Below, one piece after another: positions 1 to 6,069 of a stretch of 64,000 bases of DNA (position 1 is the first letter of the stretch; every line of letters starts with the position of its first letter). A program made the position numbers and the translations under genes. Below the pieces are notes generated by a model, which made no database searches, was not told the DNA's origin, and saw only the letters and a list, made by a program, of their open reading frames with translations. Origin of the DNA: Pseudocitrobacter vendiensis (GTDB lineage: Bacteria; Pseudomonadota; Gammaproteobacteria; Enterobacterales; Enterobacteriaceae); assembly GCF_943590815.1 (NCBI RefSeq), contig NZ_CALSBS010000008.1:1-64000 (forward strand). The letters are read 5' to 3'.

Positions 1-454
1 AACGGCGGGCGTTTGCGGGCCGTTCGCAAATTCCATCTAAGATTCTCTAAGAATCTCCAGCATGCGCGCTAAGTGCCGCGCCTTGATGGCGCAGCTCCTA
101 GCTTGCTGCTCTTGGTCGGCCTACGGCCGTTGGGCACCAAGAAAGGTAGGGCGAGCCTGCCGTCGCCGACGCGGCTAGTTCCGTGGATTACCCACCGGTC
201 GCAGCACCTGGTCGAGCCGTTGAAACCGGCAAAAAGACGATCAGGCACCAAAAAGGGAAGGGCAGGGCCAAAATCGACATAAGGCCTCTTACGGCCTGCG
301 AAAGCGTCCAAAATCCCTCCTGTATGGGTCGTGGCGGCGTTTTTTCAGTGTCGGAATGTTTTGTTGTGACTGTCATGTGTGAAAACTTCTCACAGAGCGA
401 TACAGGCCGTTTTTGCGGTGTGTAATAGACGGAGATGCTGCGGCAGGAAAACAA
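1..454. other. Island DNA without a convincing gene
   Basis: Open frames exist on both strands but none has a good ribosome binding site or recognisable protein. The stretch contains a short perfect inverted repeat at 40-56 (agattct-cta-agaatct) and two imperfect copies of a GGCACCAAnAAnGGnAGGGC motif near 132-158 and 242-268, which make the spurious frames on both strands look internally repetitive. It lies beyond the terminator of the trb genes, so it may be a regulatory or partition region, or the flank of a gene off the left edge. Confidence 0.5.
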
Positions 455-476
455 AACCCCGCACTCAGGCGGGGTT
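455..476 (-). terminator. Rho-independent terminator of the trb genes
   Basis: Perfect 8-bp stem (aaccccgc, six-base loop, gcggggtt). Read on the minus strand, the stem is followed by a T-rich run (ttttgtttt). It lies 27 bp past the stop codon of the 108-residue gene and would end the minus-strand trbJ-trbK-trbL-orf transcript. Confidence 0.85.
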
Positions 477-502
477 GTGGGTGATGGAACTGGCTGTGCG
501 CG

Positions 503-829
503 TCAGCGATTGATGACCCTGCGTCGCTGCCGTTCTTCCTCTTCCATCTGAAGGATGGCCATTCTCACACGCTCTACCAATACCACCTGATTCTTGCTGC
601 CGAAAAGTGGCATGCGATTAAGCATACCCATGCCGCCGTAGAAATGCGCAGCGGCAGGCAGAGCCAATCGGTTCACCCGATGCTGTAGTGCCGTGTACTG
701 CTTATCCAGTGCATCGAGCTGCGGGCCAAAGCCTTTGCGTCGGAGCCATTGGCCAAGCGCCCACATACCAATACCGAGAACAAAAAAGCCGCCGAGCATC
801 ATCAGGCCAAAAAATACATCGTTCATCAT
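503..829 (-). CDS. Small membrane protein, last gene of the trb cluster
   Basis: Predicted protein of 108 residues with one strong hydrophobic segment at about residues 5-27 (FFGLMMLGGFFVLGIGMWAL), then a basic, probably cytoplasmic part that ends in an Arg/Glu-rich helix (EEEERQRRRV). No family recognised. It starts 2 bp after the trbL stop and is followed by a terminator, so it is the promoter-distal gene of the transcript. A double ATG (829 and 826) is available; the first is used here. Position suggests an accessory inner-membrane role in conjugation, but this is inference from context only. Confidence 0.7.
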   Translation of the reverse strand: MMNDVFFGLMMLGGFFVLGIGMWALGQWLRRKGFGPQLDALDKQYTALQHRVNRLALPAAAHFYGGMGMLNRMPLFGSKNQVVLVERVRMAILQMEEEERQRRRVINR

Positions 830-831
830 GA

Positions 832-2475
832 TTACGCCTCCGATTGAGAGTTAACGCCAGAATCCATGCCGGGCACATTGAGCGCGCCGACATTTCCGGT
901 CCTAGCTGTGTCCGATGTCGGACGAATAATGTTGGATTCCGCTTGTGTAGTCGGCTCTGCGCTGTCGTCAGGCGTTGGACTGTCGCCGCCGGGGACGGGA
1001 GGGGGAGACCCGGTGCCCCCGAGCGAAAGCCCGTGGGAGCTTTCCATACCGGGTACGCTGATAGCGCCCAGCACGCCAAGCGCCCGTGTGGCCACCTCGG
1101 CGCCCTGCGCAACAACCTTGCCGTTGCCGCCGGTCCCTTCTTTTGGTGTCATCTGCCGTTGCTGAGCGACGGCCTGCTGATCCGTATCGTCGTCACCGCC
1201 CTTGGCCGCTCTTCCGGCCTGTTTGGCGGCTTGTTTCAAGCCGCTGCCTGCCTCTTGGCTAGCTGGCGAAGCGGCCGCCGACACTGGATTCGCCGATCCT
1301 GACGCGGCACCACCCCCGACGCGAGAACCTGCGGCCTTTGCGGCCGCACCGCTGCCCCCTCCTGTGCTTGCGCCAATTCCAGCGCTGCTGACGCCCGTCG
1401 CACCACCGATGCCCCCTGCGGTACTGCCGCCTGCCATGCTGGCGTTCAGTGCGGAGGCCAGTCCACCACCCGCGGCACTGGCAGCGCCTCCGCCAGTTCC
1501 TGCGGCCCCTAGTGCTCCTGCGGCCGGGGCTGCTGCCCCTGCTGTTGCAACAGTAGCGACTGCGGCCGCCGCACCGGCTGCACCGGCTGCGGCCATGCCC
1601 CCAATTGCAGAGCCGCCGCCCATCGACGTGCCGCTAATCATGCCGCCGATCAGTTCAGGGATGGTTTTGGTCAGGTAGGCGCACACCAAAGACAGGCCGA
1701 CCAAGGTCATCAACGACGCTTCGTCGTTGGTGTAGGCTGCCGACCATTCTGCGGAAACCTGCATGATCAGACCCACAATCAGAGTCAGGACAAACAGCTT
1801 GGCACCTACCGCAACGGCATAGCGAATGGGAGCCAGTGCATATTCGCGTGTCCATTGAGAGCCACCGAAACCCATAAACAGGACGGCGGCATTGATGATG
1901 ACGTAGGCCTCTACCAGCGTCACGAACACCAGAGCCGCTATAAACGTAAAACACATCAGGACGATCAATGCAGATACGGCCACCACAACCGATGTGATTG
2001 GGCTGAACATCGAAACACCGGCCGTCAGCACCTGCCGTGAAAAGTCCACAGCAGTTGAGAACATATCCCCCGGCATCAGCTCCGCACTACCCAACCCTGC
2101 CGCGTGCGCCCCGGCCTGCCGGAAGCTGTTGACGATGGCCCCGCCCCACTCGGTCGCGTGATCGAGCATCGCATAGAAGAACCCTATCACGAGGATGAAT
2201 TTCACCAGTTCATGGAGGATGTCGCCCAGTTCAGCCCCGCGCATGACCAAAGGAGCAAAAGTCCAAACTAACTGGATGACGGCAAGGCATCCCAAGAGCC
2301 ACAAGGCGTAATCATGCAGGCGCGGTGCCCATTGGTTTGAAGCGTTCTGAATCAGCCGCAGAAGGCTGTTCATAGACGTGTTGCTCTGCGCCAAATCGAC
2401 CCCGGCAGCCATCGCACTAGTTGCGGATAGCAAGAGCACCGCGCCGACAAGTGCGTAAACGGTTGAACGTCGCAT
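832..2475 (-). CDS. trbL: Conjugal transfer inner-membrane protein TrbL (VirB6-like)
   Basis: Predicted protein of 547 residues. A signal-like N-terminus (to about residue 23) is followed by several hydrophobic segments between about residues 50 and 275, as expected for the polytopic TrbL/VirB6 channel component of P-type type IV secretion. From about residue 280 to 410 the sequence is Gly/Ala/Ser-rich low complexity, typical of TrbL tails. The tail holds two related motifs, ISVPGMESS and LNVPGMDSG. It follows trbJ and a small trbK-position gene, the same order as in RP4. Its ATG lies 2 bp past the preceding stop, with GAGGGG as ribosome binding site inside the end of that gene, so translation is probably coupled. 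Family assignment is confident; function in this host is inferred. Confidence 0.88.
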   Translation of the reverse strand: MRRSTVYALVGAVLLLSATSAMAAGVDLAQSNTSMNSLLRLIQNASNQWAPRLHDYALWLLGCLAVIQLVWTFAPLVMRGAELGDILHELVKFILVIGFFYAMLDHATEWGGAIVNSFRQAGAHAAGLGSAELMPGDMFSTAVDFSRQVLTAGVSMFSPITSVVVAVSALIVLMCFTFIAALVFVTLVEAYVIINAAVLFMGFGGSQWTREYALAPIRYAVAVGAKLFVLTLIVGLIMQVSAEWSAAYTNDEASLMTLVGLSLVCAYLTKTIPELIGGMISGTSMGGGSAIGGMAAAGAAGAAAAVATVATAGAAAPAAGALGAAGTGGGAASAAGGGLASALNASMAGGSTAGGIGGATGVSSAGIGASTGGGSGAAAKAAGSRVGGGAASGSANPVSAAASPASQEAGSGLKQAAKQAGRAAKGGDDDTDQQAVAQQRQMTPKEGTGGNGKVVAQGAEVATRALGVLGAISVPGMESSHGLSLGGTGSPPPVPGGDSPTPDDSAEPTTQAESNIIRPTSDTARTGNVGALNVPGMDSGVNSQSEA

Positions 2476-2711
2476 AGTCAGAACCCCTCAGACGGGCCGC
2501 GAGTGTTTGGGCGGCTGCGGAATTGGTCATCCTGATGGACATTGCCGACCGCTGCGCATTCCGGCGCGGCGGCGTTCGTGACGACCACGGCCGTCAGTGC
2601 CGACCCACCAAGGGCCGAGACGAGACAGAGGGCGGCAATCAGCGCCTTAGAAATCATCATGGTTAGAACCCCTCAGACGGGCCGCGTGTATTTTCACGGC
2701 TGCGGAATTGC
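2473..2711 (-). repeat. Two copies of a 54-bp tail/SD/start cassette
   Basis: Positions 2473-2526 and 2658-2711 align over 54 bp with 7 mismatches; 20 central bases are identical. Each copy encodes the tail QFRSRxNTRGPSEGF, the stop codon, a GAGGGG ribosome binding site and the next ATG. The first copy joins the trbK-position gene to trbL, the second joins trbJ to the trbK-position gene. Seen directly in the sequence. Confidence 0.9.
2478..2660 (-). CDS. Small exported protein in the trbK position
   Basis: Predicted protein of 60 residues: hydrophobic N-terminal signal-like segment (about residues 3-32) and a short polar tail. It lies between trbJ and trbL, where RP4-type systems have trbK, the entry-exclusion lipoprotein. 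Unlike RP4 TrbK I see no clear lipobox cysteine, so the match is by position and size rather than sequence. Its last 15 residues nearly repeat the end of TrbJ, and this copy also carries the ribosome binding site for trbL. It may be a true exclusion protein or mainly a coupling gene created by duplication. Confidence 0.6.
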   Translation of the reverse strand: MMISKALIAALCLVSALGGSALTAVVVTNAAAPECAAVGNVHQDDQFRSRPNTRGPSEGF

Positions 2712-3454
2712 TGTTCGGAGGCATCGCTAACGGACTGTCGTTCGTTTTGCTGCGCCATGTAGTTGCCTTGCAGGGTGATCTGTGTGGCCACCAGATCGCG
2801 CAGCTTCTGGAGCTGCTGCACGTTCTGCGCCGCAATCTCGTTCCCTGCTTGAATGGCCTGCTGGCGACCAACGGCCGACTGTGAACGGCTTACCAACTGG
2901 TCCAGCATCGCGTTCTCATCCTCGAATGTGCGGGTATTCACGCCAGCGGCCTGCATGGCCGTGCGGGCGTTATCGAAGCCGGATTGTGCCCAGTCCCGAT
3001 AGCGCTGCGGCATGTTGTTTTGCCCTTGGCCAATCGAGTTCAGATAGCTGTCATAGCCCTTGAACTGCTGGCGAAACTGTTCGTCCAGATTGCTGATGTT
3101 GCGGCCGAGTGACTGCGCCGAGTTGTAGACGCTGGCCACGCGCTGGAGGTCGCCAGTGATGGTGTTGAACATGCGGCTGGGCAGTGACATGCCCTGCTTA
3201 ATCATGTTGTCGTACTGCTGGATCTGCGTCTGCAACTGCTGCGCGGTGTTCAGTTGCGTATTCACCGCTTCGGCGTATTCGTACATCTGCTGATAGAACG
3301 TAGAGTAGTTCGAGCAGTAGATGGCATAGGCCGGAGCCGGTGCCATGTAGAGACTTACACCAAGGCCTGCGCTCGCCATTGCTAGAGCGAGCGCCGCGCC
3401 TCGACCGAATTTTCGGGCGGCATAAGCCGACGTTTTTTGCGATTCCATTTCCAT
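2663..3454 (-). CDS. trbJ: Conjugal transfer protein TrbJ (VirB5-like minor pilin component)
   Basis: Predicted protein of 263 residues with a long basic N-region and a signal peptide that ends near APAYA (residue about 44), then a Gln-rich, helical, coiled-coil-like mature part (for example QLNTAQQLQTQIQQYDNMIK). This layout and the IYCSNYSTFYQQ start of the mature part are typical of TrbJ, the periplasmic/pilus-tip component of IncP-type mating systems. It is the first gene of the minus-strand trb fragment; no other trb gene precedes it in the window. The last 15 residues are shared with the next gene. Confidence 0.88.
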   Translation of the reverse strand: MEMESQKTSAYAARKFGRGAALALAMASAGLGVSLYMAPAPAYAIYCSNYSTFYQQMYEYAEAVNTQLNTAQQLQTQIQQYDNMIKQGMSLPSRMFNTITGDLQRVASVYNSAQSLGRNISNLDEQFRQQFKGYDSYLNSIGQGQNNMPQRYRDWAQSGFDNARTAMQAAGVNTRTFEDENAMLDQLVSRSQSAVGRQQAIQAGNEIAAQNVQQLQKLRDLVATQITLQGNYMAQQNERQSVSDASEQQFRSRENTRGPSEGF

Positions 3455-3518
3455 ACCGAATACCTCATTTTGTCATCGTCCGAGGTTTGATTATTGACCG
3501 ATATGGAGCGGTTTTAAA

Positions 3519-3544
3519 TATGCGGATAATCTTGTATCCGCATA
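3519..3544. promoter_or_regulatory. Perfect inverted repeat upstream of trbJ
   Basis: Perfect 10-bp arms (tatgcggata / tatccgcata) around six bases, 65-90 bp upstream of the trbJ start. The core atgcgga resembles the TATGCGAnT iterons near traJ, so one island regulator could bind both places. The arms could equally form an operator for the trb transcript. No T-run follows on either strand, so it is not a terminator. Confidence 0.5.
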
Positions 3545-3676
3545 GAATTCAATGATTTATGTCCGTAAACTGTCCGTCAATCTTCACGAGATTGTTTCTC
3601 AACGCTATGATTTTGATCGCGTTTTTCTTGACGCGTGAAAGGGGCTCGGCTGTCCGGTTTGATACGTTTTGCGGAC

Positions 3677-3702
3677 AAAAAAAGCCCACCGAAGTGAGCT
3701 TT
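3677..3702 (-). terminator. Rho-independent terminator after the two small minus-strand genes
   Basis: Stem aagcccac/gtgagctt (one mismatch) with a CGAA loop. On the minus strand it is followed by seven Ts. It ends the 4159-3723 transcript and separates it from trbJ. Confidence 0.8.
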
Positions 3703-3722
3703 TGATAAGGCGGTGCGCGGCG

Positions 3723-3953
3723 TCAGTGGGCAGCGTAATAGGGATTCTGTGCGCGATAAAGGTCACGCTCCGGTTCAGGGATGTGTAGCGTTTCAAGGTG
3801 CCACTCTTCGAGTGAAGAAGCCAGCTCGGCCGCTATGCGCTGGGCTTCCATAACGCTCTTGCTAGGCCGTCCACTGGCTCGACCGAGGCAGGCTTGCAGT
3901 TCGTTGAGTTGATTGGCCAATGCGCTGATGCGGTGAGCTGTCTTCATGATCAA
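3723..3953 (-). CDS. Small protein of unknown function downstream of the traC-like gene
   Basis: Predicted soluble protein of 76 residues, helical, with no recognised domain. Its start overlaps the stop of the preceding 69-residue gene by 4 bp (ATGA type), so the two are translated as a pair. A terminator follows 21 bp after the stop. It lies on the side of the oriT candidate opposite traJ, where RP4-like plasmids have traK/traL. A relaxosome accessory role is possible but unsupported by sequence. Confidence 0.6.
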   Translation of the reverse strand: MIMKTAHRISALANQLNELQACLGRASGRPSKSVMEAQRIAAELASSLEEWHLETLHIPEPERDLYRAQNPYYAAH

Positions 3954-4159
3954 TTCCCCTTGCTAATCCTTTCCACGATTTTGTCGAATTCTTCTCGGAC
4001 TTGATCGTCCGTAAGCTCAAGATTAACCAATCCTGACTTTATTGCAATTCTTCCGATTCTTTCGGCTGCCTCATTGTCGAGTTTTGCCAATCTGGCTTTC
4101 GCCATTTCAAGCTCCGAAAGGGCATCAGAACGGCGCTCTGCGAGGGTTTTTCGTGCCAT
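3950..4159 (-). CDS. TraC/TraD-like small conjugation accessory protein
   Basis: Predicted protein of 69 residues starting MARKTLAERR, a basic start followed by a long charged helix, then ERIGRIAIKSGLVNLELTDD and a short C-terminal helix. This pattern (basic coiled-coil plus IGRLAxxAGL) resembles the small TraC/TraD-type proteins found next to oriT in mobilisable elements; the resemblance is from memory of the family and is not strong. It is divergent from traJ across the oriT region and overlaps the next gene by 4 bp. Confidence 0.6.
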   Translation of the reverse strand: MARKTLAERRSDALSELEMAKARLAKLDNEAAERIGRIAIKSGLVNLELTDDQVREEFDKIVERISKGN

Positions 4160-4346
4160 GATTACTCCGTTGTTTCTTGATGATCGAGTTTCGAAAAAAG
4201 CGCGTAAACGGAGGCTATGTTCTCACCCGGGTCGAGCAATTTACAAGACTTAGATTTGGCTGGCCTAGCTGATGGCCTATCAAAGCCCCCTCCTTTTGGT
4301 GTCAGTCCGTCCTTGATGCTCATGAACTCAGTCGGAAACGCGTTTT

Positions 4347-4438
4347 TATGCGAATGTATGCGATTCTATGCGATTAGAAGAATTGATTAATGCGATGCTA
4401 CGCGAGTGTATGCGAATTAGCGCGAATGTACGCGATTA
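4347..4438. repeat. Eight 10-bp iterons TAYGCGANTN in strict helical phase
   Basis: Units begin at 4347, 4357 and 4367, then after a 12-bp gap at 4389, 4399, 4409, 4419 and 4429. Most fit TAYGCGANNN; 4389 (aatgcgatgc) and 4419 (agcgcgaatg) are the most degenerate. A 15-bp inverted copy of the 4359-4373 junction (tgcgattctatgcga) occurs at 4469-4483. Such arrays bind a protein cooperatively on one DNA face, as in plasmid origins, partition sites and oriT regions. Confidence 0.85.
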
Positions 4439-4453
4439 CGCCATATTTTACTG

Positions 4454-4535
4454 GCGATTCTGCTCCAGTCGCATAGAATCGCAGAGAGGTAGCGGGCAGG
4501 ATGTGTGTTGTACGGGTACGGGCAAGCCCGTCCCC
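4454..4535 (-). other. Candidate oriT with IncP-like nic site
   Basis: On the minus strand the segment around 4503-4491 reads CATCCTG-CCCGCT, close to the RP4 nic region (ATCCTG-CCCGG); the nick would fall between 4497 and 4496. An imperfect inverted repeat (gggtacgggc / gcccgtcccc, one mismatch, two-base spacer) lies at 4514-4535, about 17 bp from the nick, where RP4 has its TraJ-binding repeat. A second perfect inverted repeat (gcgattct / agaatcgc) lies at 4454-4482. The traJ gene starts 110 bp away, as in IncP oriT regions. The function is inferred; the sequence match is direct. Confidence 0.75.
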
Positions 4536-4645
4536 ATCCACCACCGCCCCTTACTCGCCTGCGGCTCGACTGCATCTTGCTCTGCGAGGCACACAGACGC
4601 TGCCGCGTTCAAGTGCGTAATTGTCCACAATAGGAGTTGATCATC

Positions 4646-5020
4646 ATGAGCGAAGTGATGGCACCAAAAGATACGGCGGCGCGGCGGCGTGGTAAGCCCA
4701 TAGAGGTCTGGGTAACGGATGAGGAAAAAGCTGCCATTACAGAGCTAGCTGACCAAACTGGCTTGTCTCGTTCCGCTTACTTGCGCGCCGTTGGTCTGAA
4801 CAGACCGGTCGGAGCACGGGCCGATCTTGAGGCAGTGCGCGAGTTGGTGAAGCTGAATGGCGATCTTGGCCGGGTAGCTGGCCTATTGAAACTCTGGCTC
4901 GCGGAAAAGCGCGGTCAAGGTGCAAAACCCATAGACGTCGAGCGGATGATGATCGATTTCCGCGAATTGCAGGTAGGGATTCGAGAGCAGATGAGTGCTA
5001 TCGTCTTTACTCGGAAATGA
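4646..5020 (+). CDS. traJ: Relaxosome protein TraJ (oriT recognition)
   Basis: Predicted protein of 124 residues, close to RP4 TraJ (123). The N-terminal half reads RGKPIEVWVTDEEKAAITELA followed by GLSRSAYLRAVGL, a ribbon-helix-helix DNA-binding fold; the rest is helical (LGRVAGLLKLWLAE). TraJ proteins bind the inverted repeat beside nic and bring in the relaxase. The ATG at 4646 is chosen over an upstream TTG (4637) because GGAG at 4633-4636 is then correctly spaced. In RP4 the relaxase traI follows directly; here a terminator and toxin debris follow, so the relaxase gene has been lost or moved. Confidence 0.85.
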   Translation: MSEVMAPKDTAARRRGKPIEVWVTDEEKAAITELADQTGLSRSAYLRAVGLNRPVGARADLEAVRELVKLNGDLGRVAGLLKLWLAEKRGQGAKPIDVERMMIDFRELQVGIREQMSAIVFTRK

Positions 5021-5021
5021 C

Positions 5022-5049
5022 AAACGGCCCATGCGGGCCGTTTCGGTTT
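5022..5049 (+). terminator. Rho-independent terminator after traJ
   Basis: Perfect 9-bp stem (aaacggccc, ATGC loop, gggccgttt) immediately after the traJ stop, followed by cggttttt. Confidence 0.85.
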
Positions 5050-5060
5050 TTCGCTTTTGA

Positions 5061-5183
5061 TACTTATTCGAGGATGGCCGGGTTGTGCGGCCCCTTGTGG
5101 TGGTGCTTTGTGGGGGCGACAAGAGCAGCCAGGAGCGAGATATTGCCATAGCCAAGACCATTGCAGTGCAGTGGACGGAGTGA
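5061..5183 (+). pseudogene. C-terminal remnant of a HigB/RelE-type toxin (HI1419 family)
   Basis: An uninterrupted frame of 40 codons that ends at the TGA at 5181 encodes YLFEDGRVVRPLVVVLCGGD followed by KSSQERDIAIAKTIA. The LCGGDKSSQ...DI..AK block is the conserved C-terminal end of the addiction-module killer family that pairs with HI1420-type antitoxins. About 60 N-terminal residues are missing: the frame is closed by a stop at 5058 and has no start codon. The stop lies 5 bp before the antitoxin ATG, the normal toxin-antitoxin arrangement. I infer that a deletion joined the traJ terminator to the toxin 3' end. Confidence 0.8.
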
Positions 5184-5188
5184 CCACG

Positions 5189-5500
5189 ATGGAAGTCAAA
5201 TTCAGCTGCTATGACACAGCGGACTATCTGAAGACCGAGGCTGATATTACGGCCTATCTGGATGCTGTGATGGAGGACGGCGCCCCATCACTGATCGCGG
5301 CGGCGCTTGGAGACTTGACCCGCGCCCGCAACCTTAGCCAGCTTGCCCGCGAGGTGGGAATGAGTCGCCAAGGACTGGACAAGGCTCTTTCAGGCGATGG
5401 CGACCCTAGCTTCGCAACCGTGGTGAAAGTCACCCAAGCGATTGGTCTGCGGTTCACGTTCAAGCCGACTCACGGCGGGCCCGCACCGGCCGGGCACTGA
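5189..5500 (+). CDS. HigA-type antitoxin, HI1420 family (orphan)
   Basis: Predicted protein of 103 residues. It begins MEVKFSCYDTADYLKTEADI, then carries a helix-turn-helix (LSQLAREVGMSRQGLDKALSG) and the family ending VVKVTQAIGLRFTF. Such antitoxins bind and neutralise a RelE-fold mRNA interferase and repress their own promoter. The start at 5189 is chosen because the family begins with this segment; the upstream in-frame extension reads through the toxin remnant in another frame. Since the toxin is truncated, it now stands alone and may act only as a repressor or as an anti-addiction factor against a similar toxin. Confidence 0.85.
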   Translation: MEVKFSCYDTADYLKTEADITAYLDAVMEDGAPSLIAAALGDLTRARNLSQLAREVGMSRQGLDKALSGDGDPSFATVVKVTQAIGLRFTFKPTHGGPAPAGH

Positions 5501-5517
5501 TAGCCTGCGGGCTGCGT

Positions 5518-5537
5518 TTTGGATTGCGCAATCCAAA
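5518..5537. repeat. 20-bp perfect palindrome between two small genes
   Basis: Arms tttggattgc/gcaatccaaa with no spacer; after one mismatched pair the symmetry extends by two more pairs on each side. It lies 18 bp past the antitoxin stop and 70 bp before the next ATG. Candidate operator; there is no T-run, so it is not a typical terminator. Confidence 0.7.
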
Positions 5538-5606
5538 GCGAGGCGCTGAAATTGTCTTGGATTACCGCATGGTTTATTGTGATCGGGGAAAGGAGGACGG
5601 CACCAA

Positions 5607-5846
5607 ATGAAAGACAGATCGCACGACACGGTGATGGCTGAGTGCTTCCGCGCTGATCCGCACTATGCAGCAGAGCTGCTGGCCGAGGTCCGCCGCGAGG
5701 GCAATCCGGCCGAGCTAGCCATTCTGTTGCGGCAGATGACCACGGCTTCGGTAGATGTTGCGGGACTGGATGACACCGAAACGGACCGGGCGACTAGCGC
5801 AGATTTTGAGGAAGCTATGAGGGCCCTACGTCAAGCATGTGGCTGA
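5607..5846 (+). CDS. Small protein with antitoxin-like N-terminus
   Basis: Predicted protein of 79 residues with a strong ribosome binding site (GGAAAGGAGG, 11 bp upstream). The first 45 residues (MKDRSHDTVMAECFRADPHY, then AELLAEVRREGNPAELAILL) resemble the N-terminal half of a second group of addiction-module antidote proteins that begin MKxRxHDxxxAExxRxDPxYA. The expected helix-turn-helix C-terminal half is absent and is replaced by an unrelated acidic tail. It may be a truncated antitoxin or a divergent small regulator. No toxin gene adjoins it. Confidence 0.6.
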   Translation: MKDRSHDTVMAECFRADPHYAAELLAEVRREGNPAELAILLRQMTTASVDVAGLDDTETDRATSADFEEAMRALRQACG

Positions 5847-5957
5847 TGATGTTTTGAGGTAATGCGCAAATGAAGGAGGGGGGCCAGTGGCCGCCTTTTT
5901 ACTTCTCATTGGGGACCAGTCTCGGCCCTACTGGTGGTGTATCGTTGCAACCGTCAT

Positions 5958-6053
5958 GTTCGGAAAACGGTGGTTTTCTGAACGGATGAAAACATCGCAA
6001 TTTTTCATCGTGAGAACCGCTTGAAAGTGTTAACATATCCGTCAAGTTTTCAA
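5958..6053 (+). other. res-like recombination region upstream of the resolvase
   Basis: Three inverted repeats lie in the 110 bp before the resolvase gene: gttcggaaaac/gttttctgaac (5958-5983, one mismatch), gatgaaaa/ttttcatc (5985-6009, perfect) and ttgaaa/tttcaa (6021-6053). Three dyad subsites next to the gene are the usual layout of a serine-resolvase res site, which also contains the promoter. Assignment is by layout only. Confidence 0.55.
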
Positions 6054-6069
6054 TGTCCTGGTTGCGTCC

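Noticed and set aside
69-454. Several overlapping frames on both strands at the left end
   Set aside because: They overlap each other, share a repetitive motif due to a DNA repeat and lack ribosome binding sites.
1202-1678. Pro/Ala-rich 158-codon plus-strand frame opposite the trbL tail
   Set aside because: Complement of the Gly/Ala/Ser low-complexity tail of TrbL; composition explains the open frame.
4347-4438. Iterons as a CRISPR array
   Set aside because: Units are 10 bp with no spacers and no cas genes nearby.
5876-5897. Terminator-like G/C stretch followed by Ts after the 79-residue gene
   Set aside because: The ggcc-agt-ggcc stem is very short; too weak to call.
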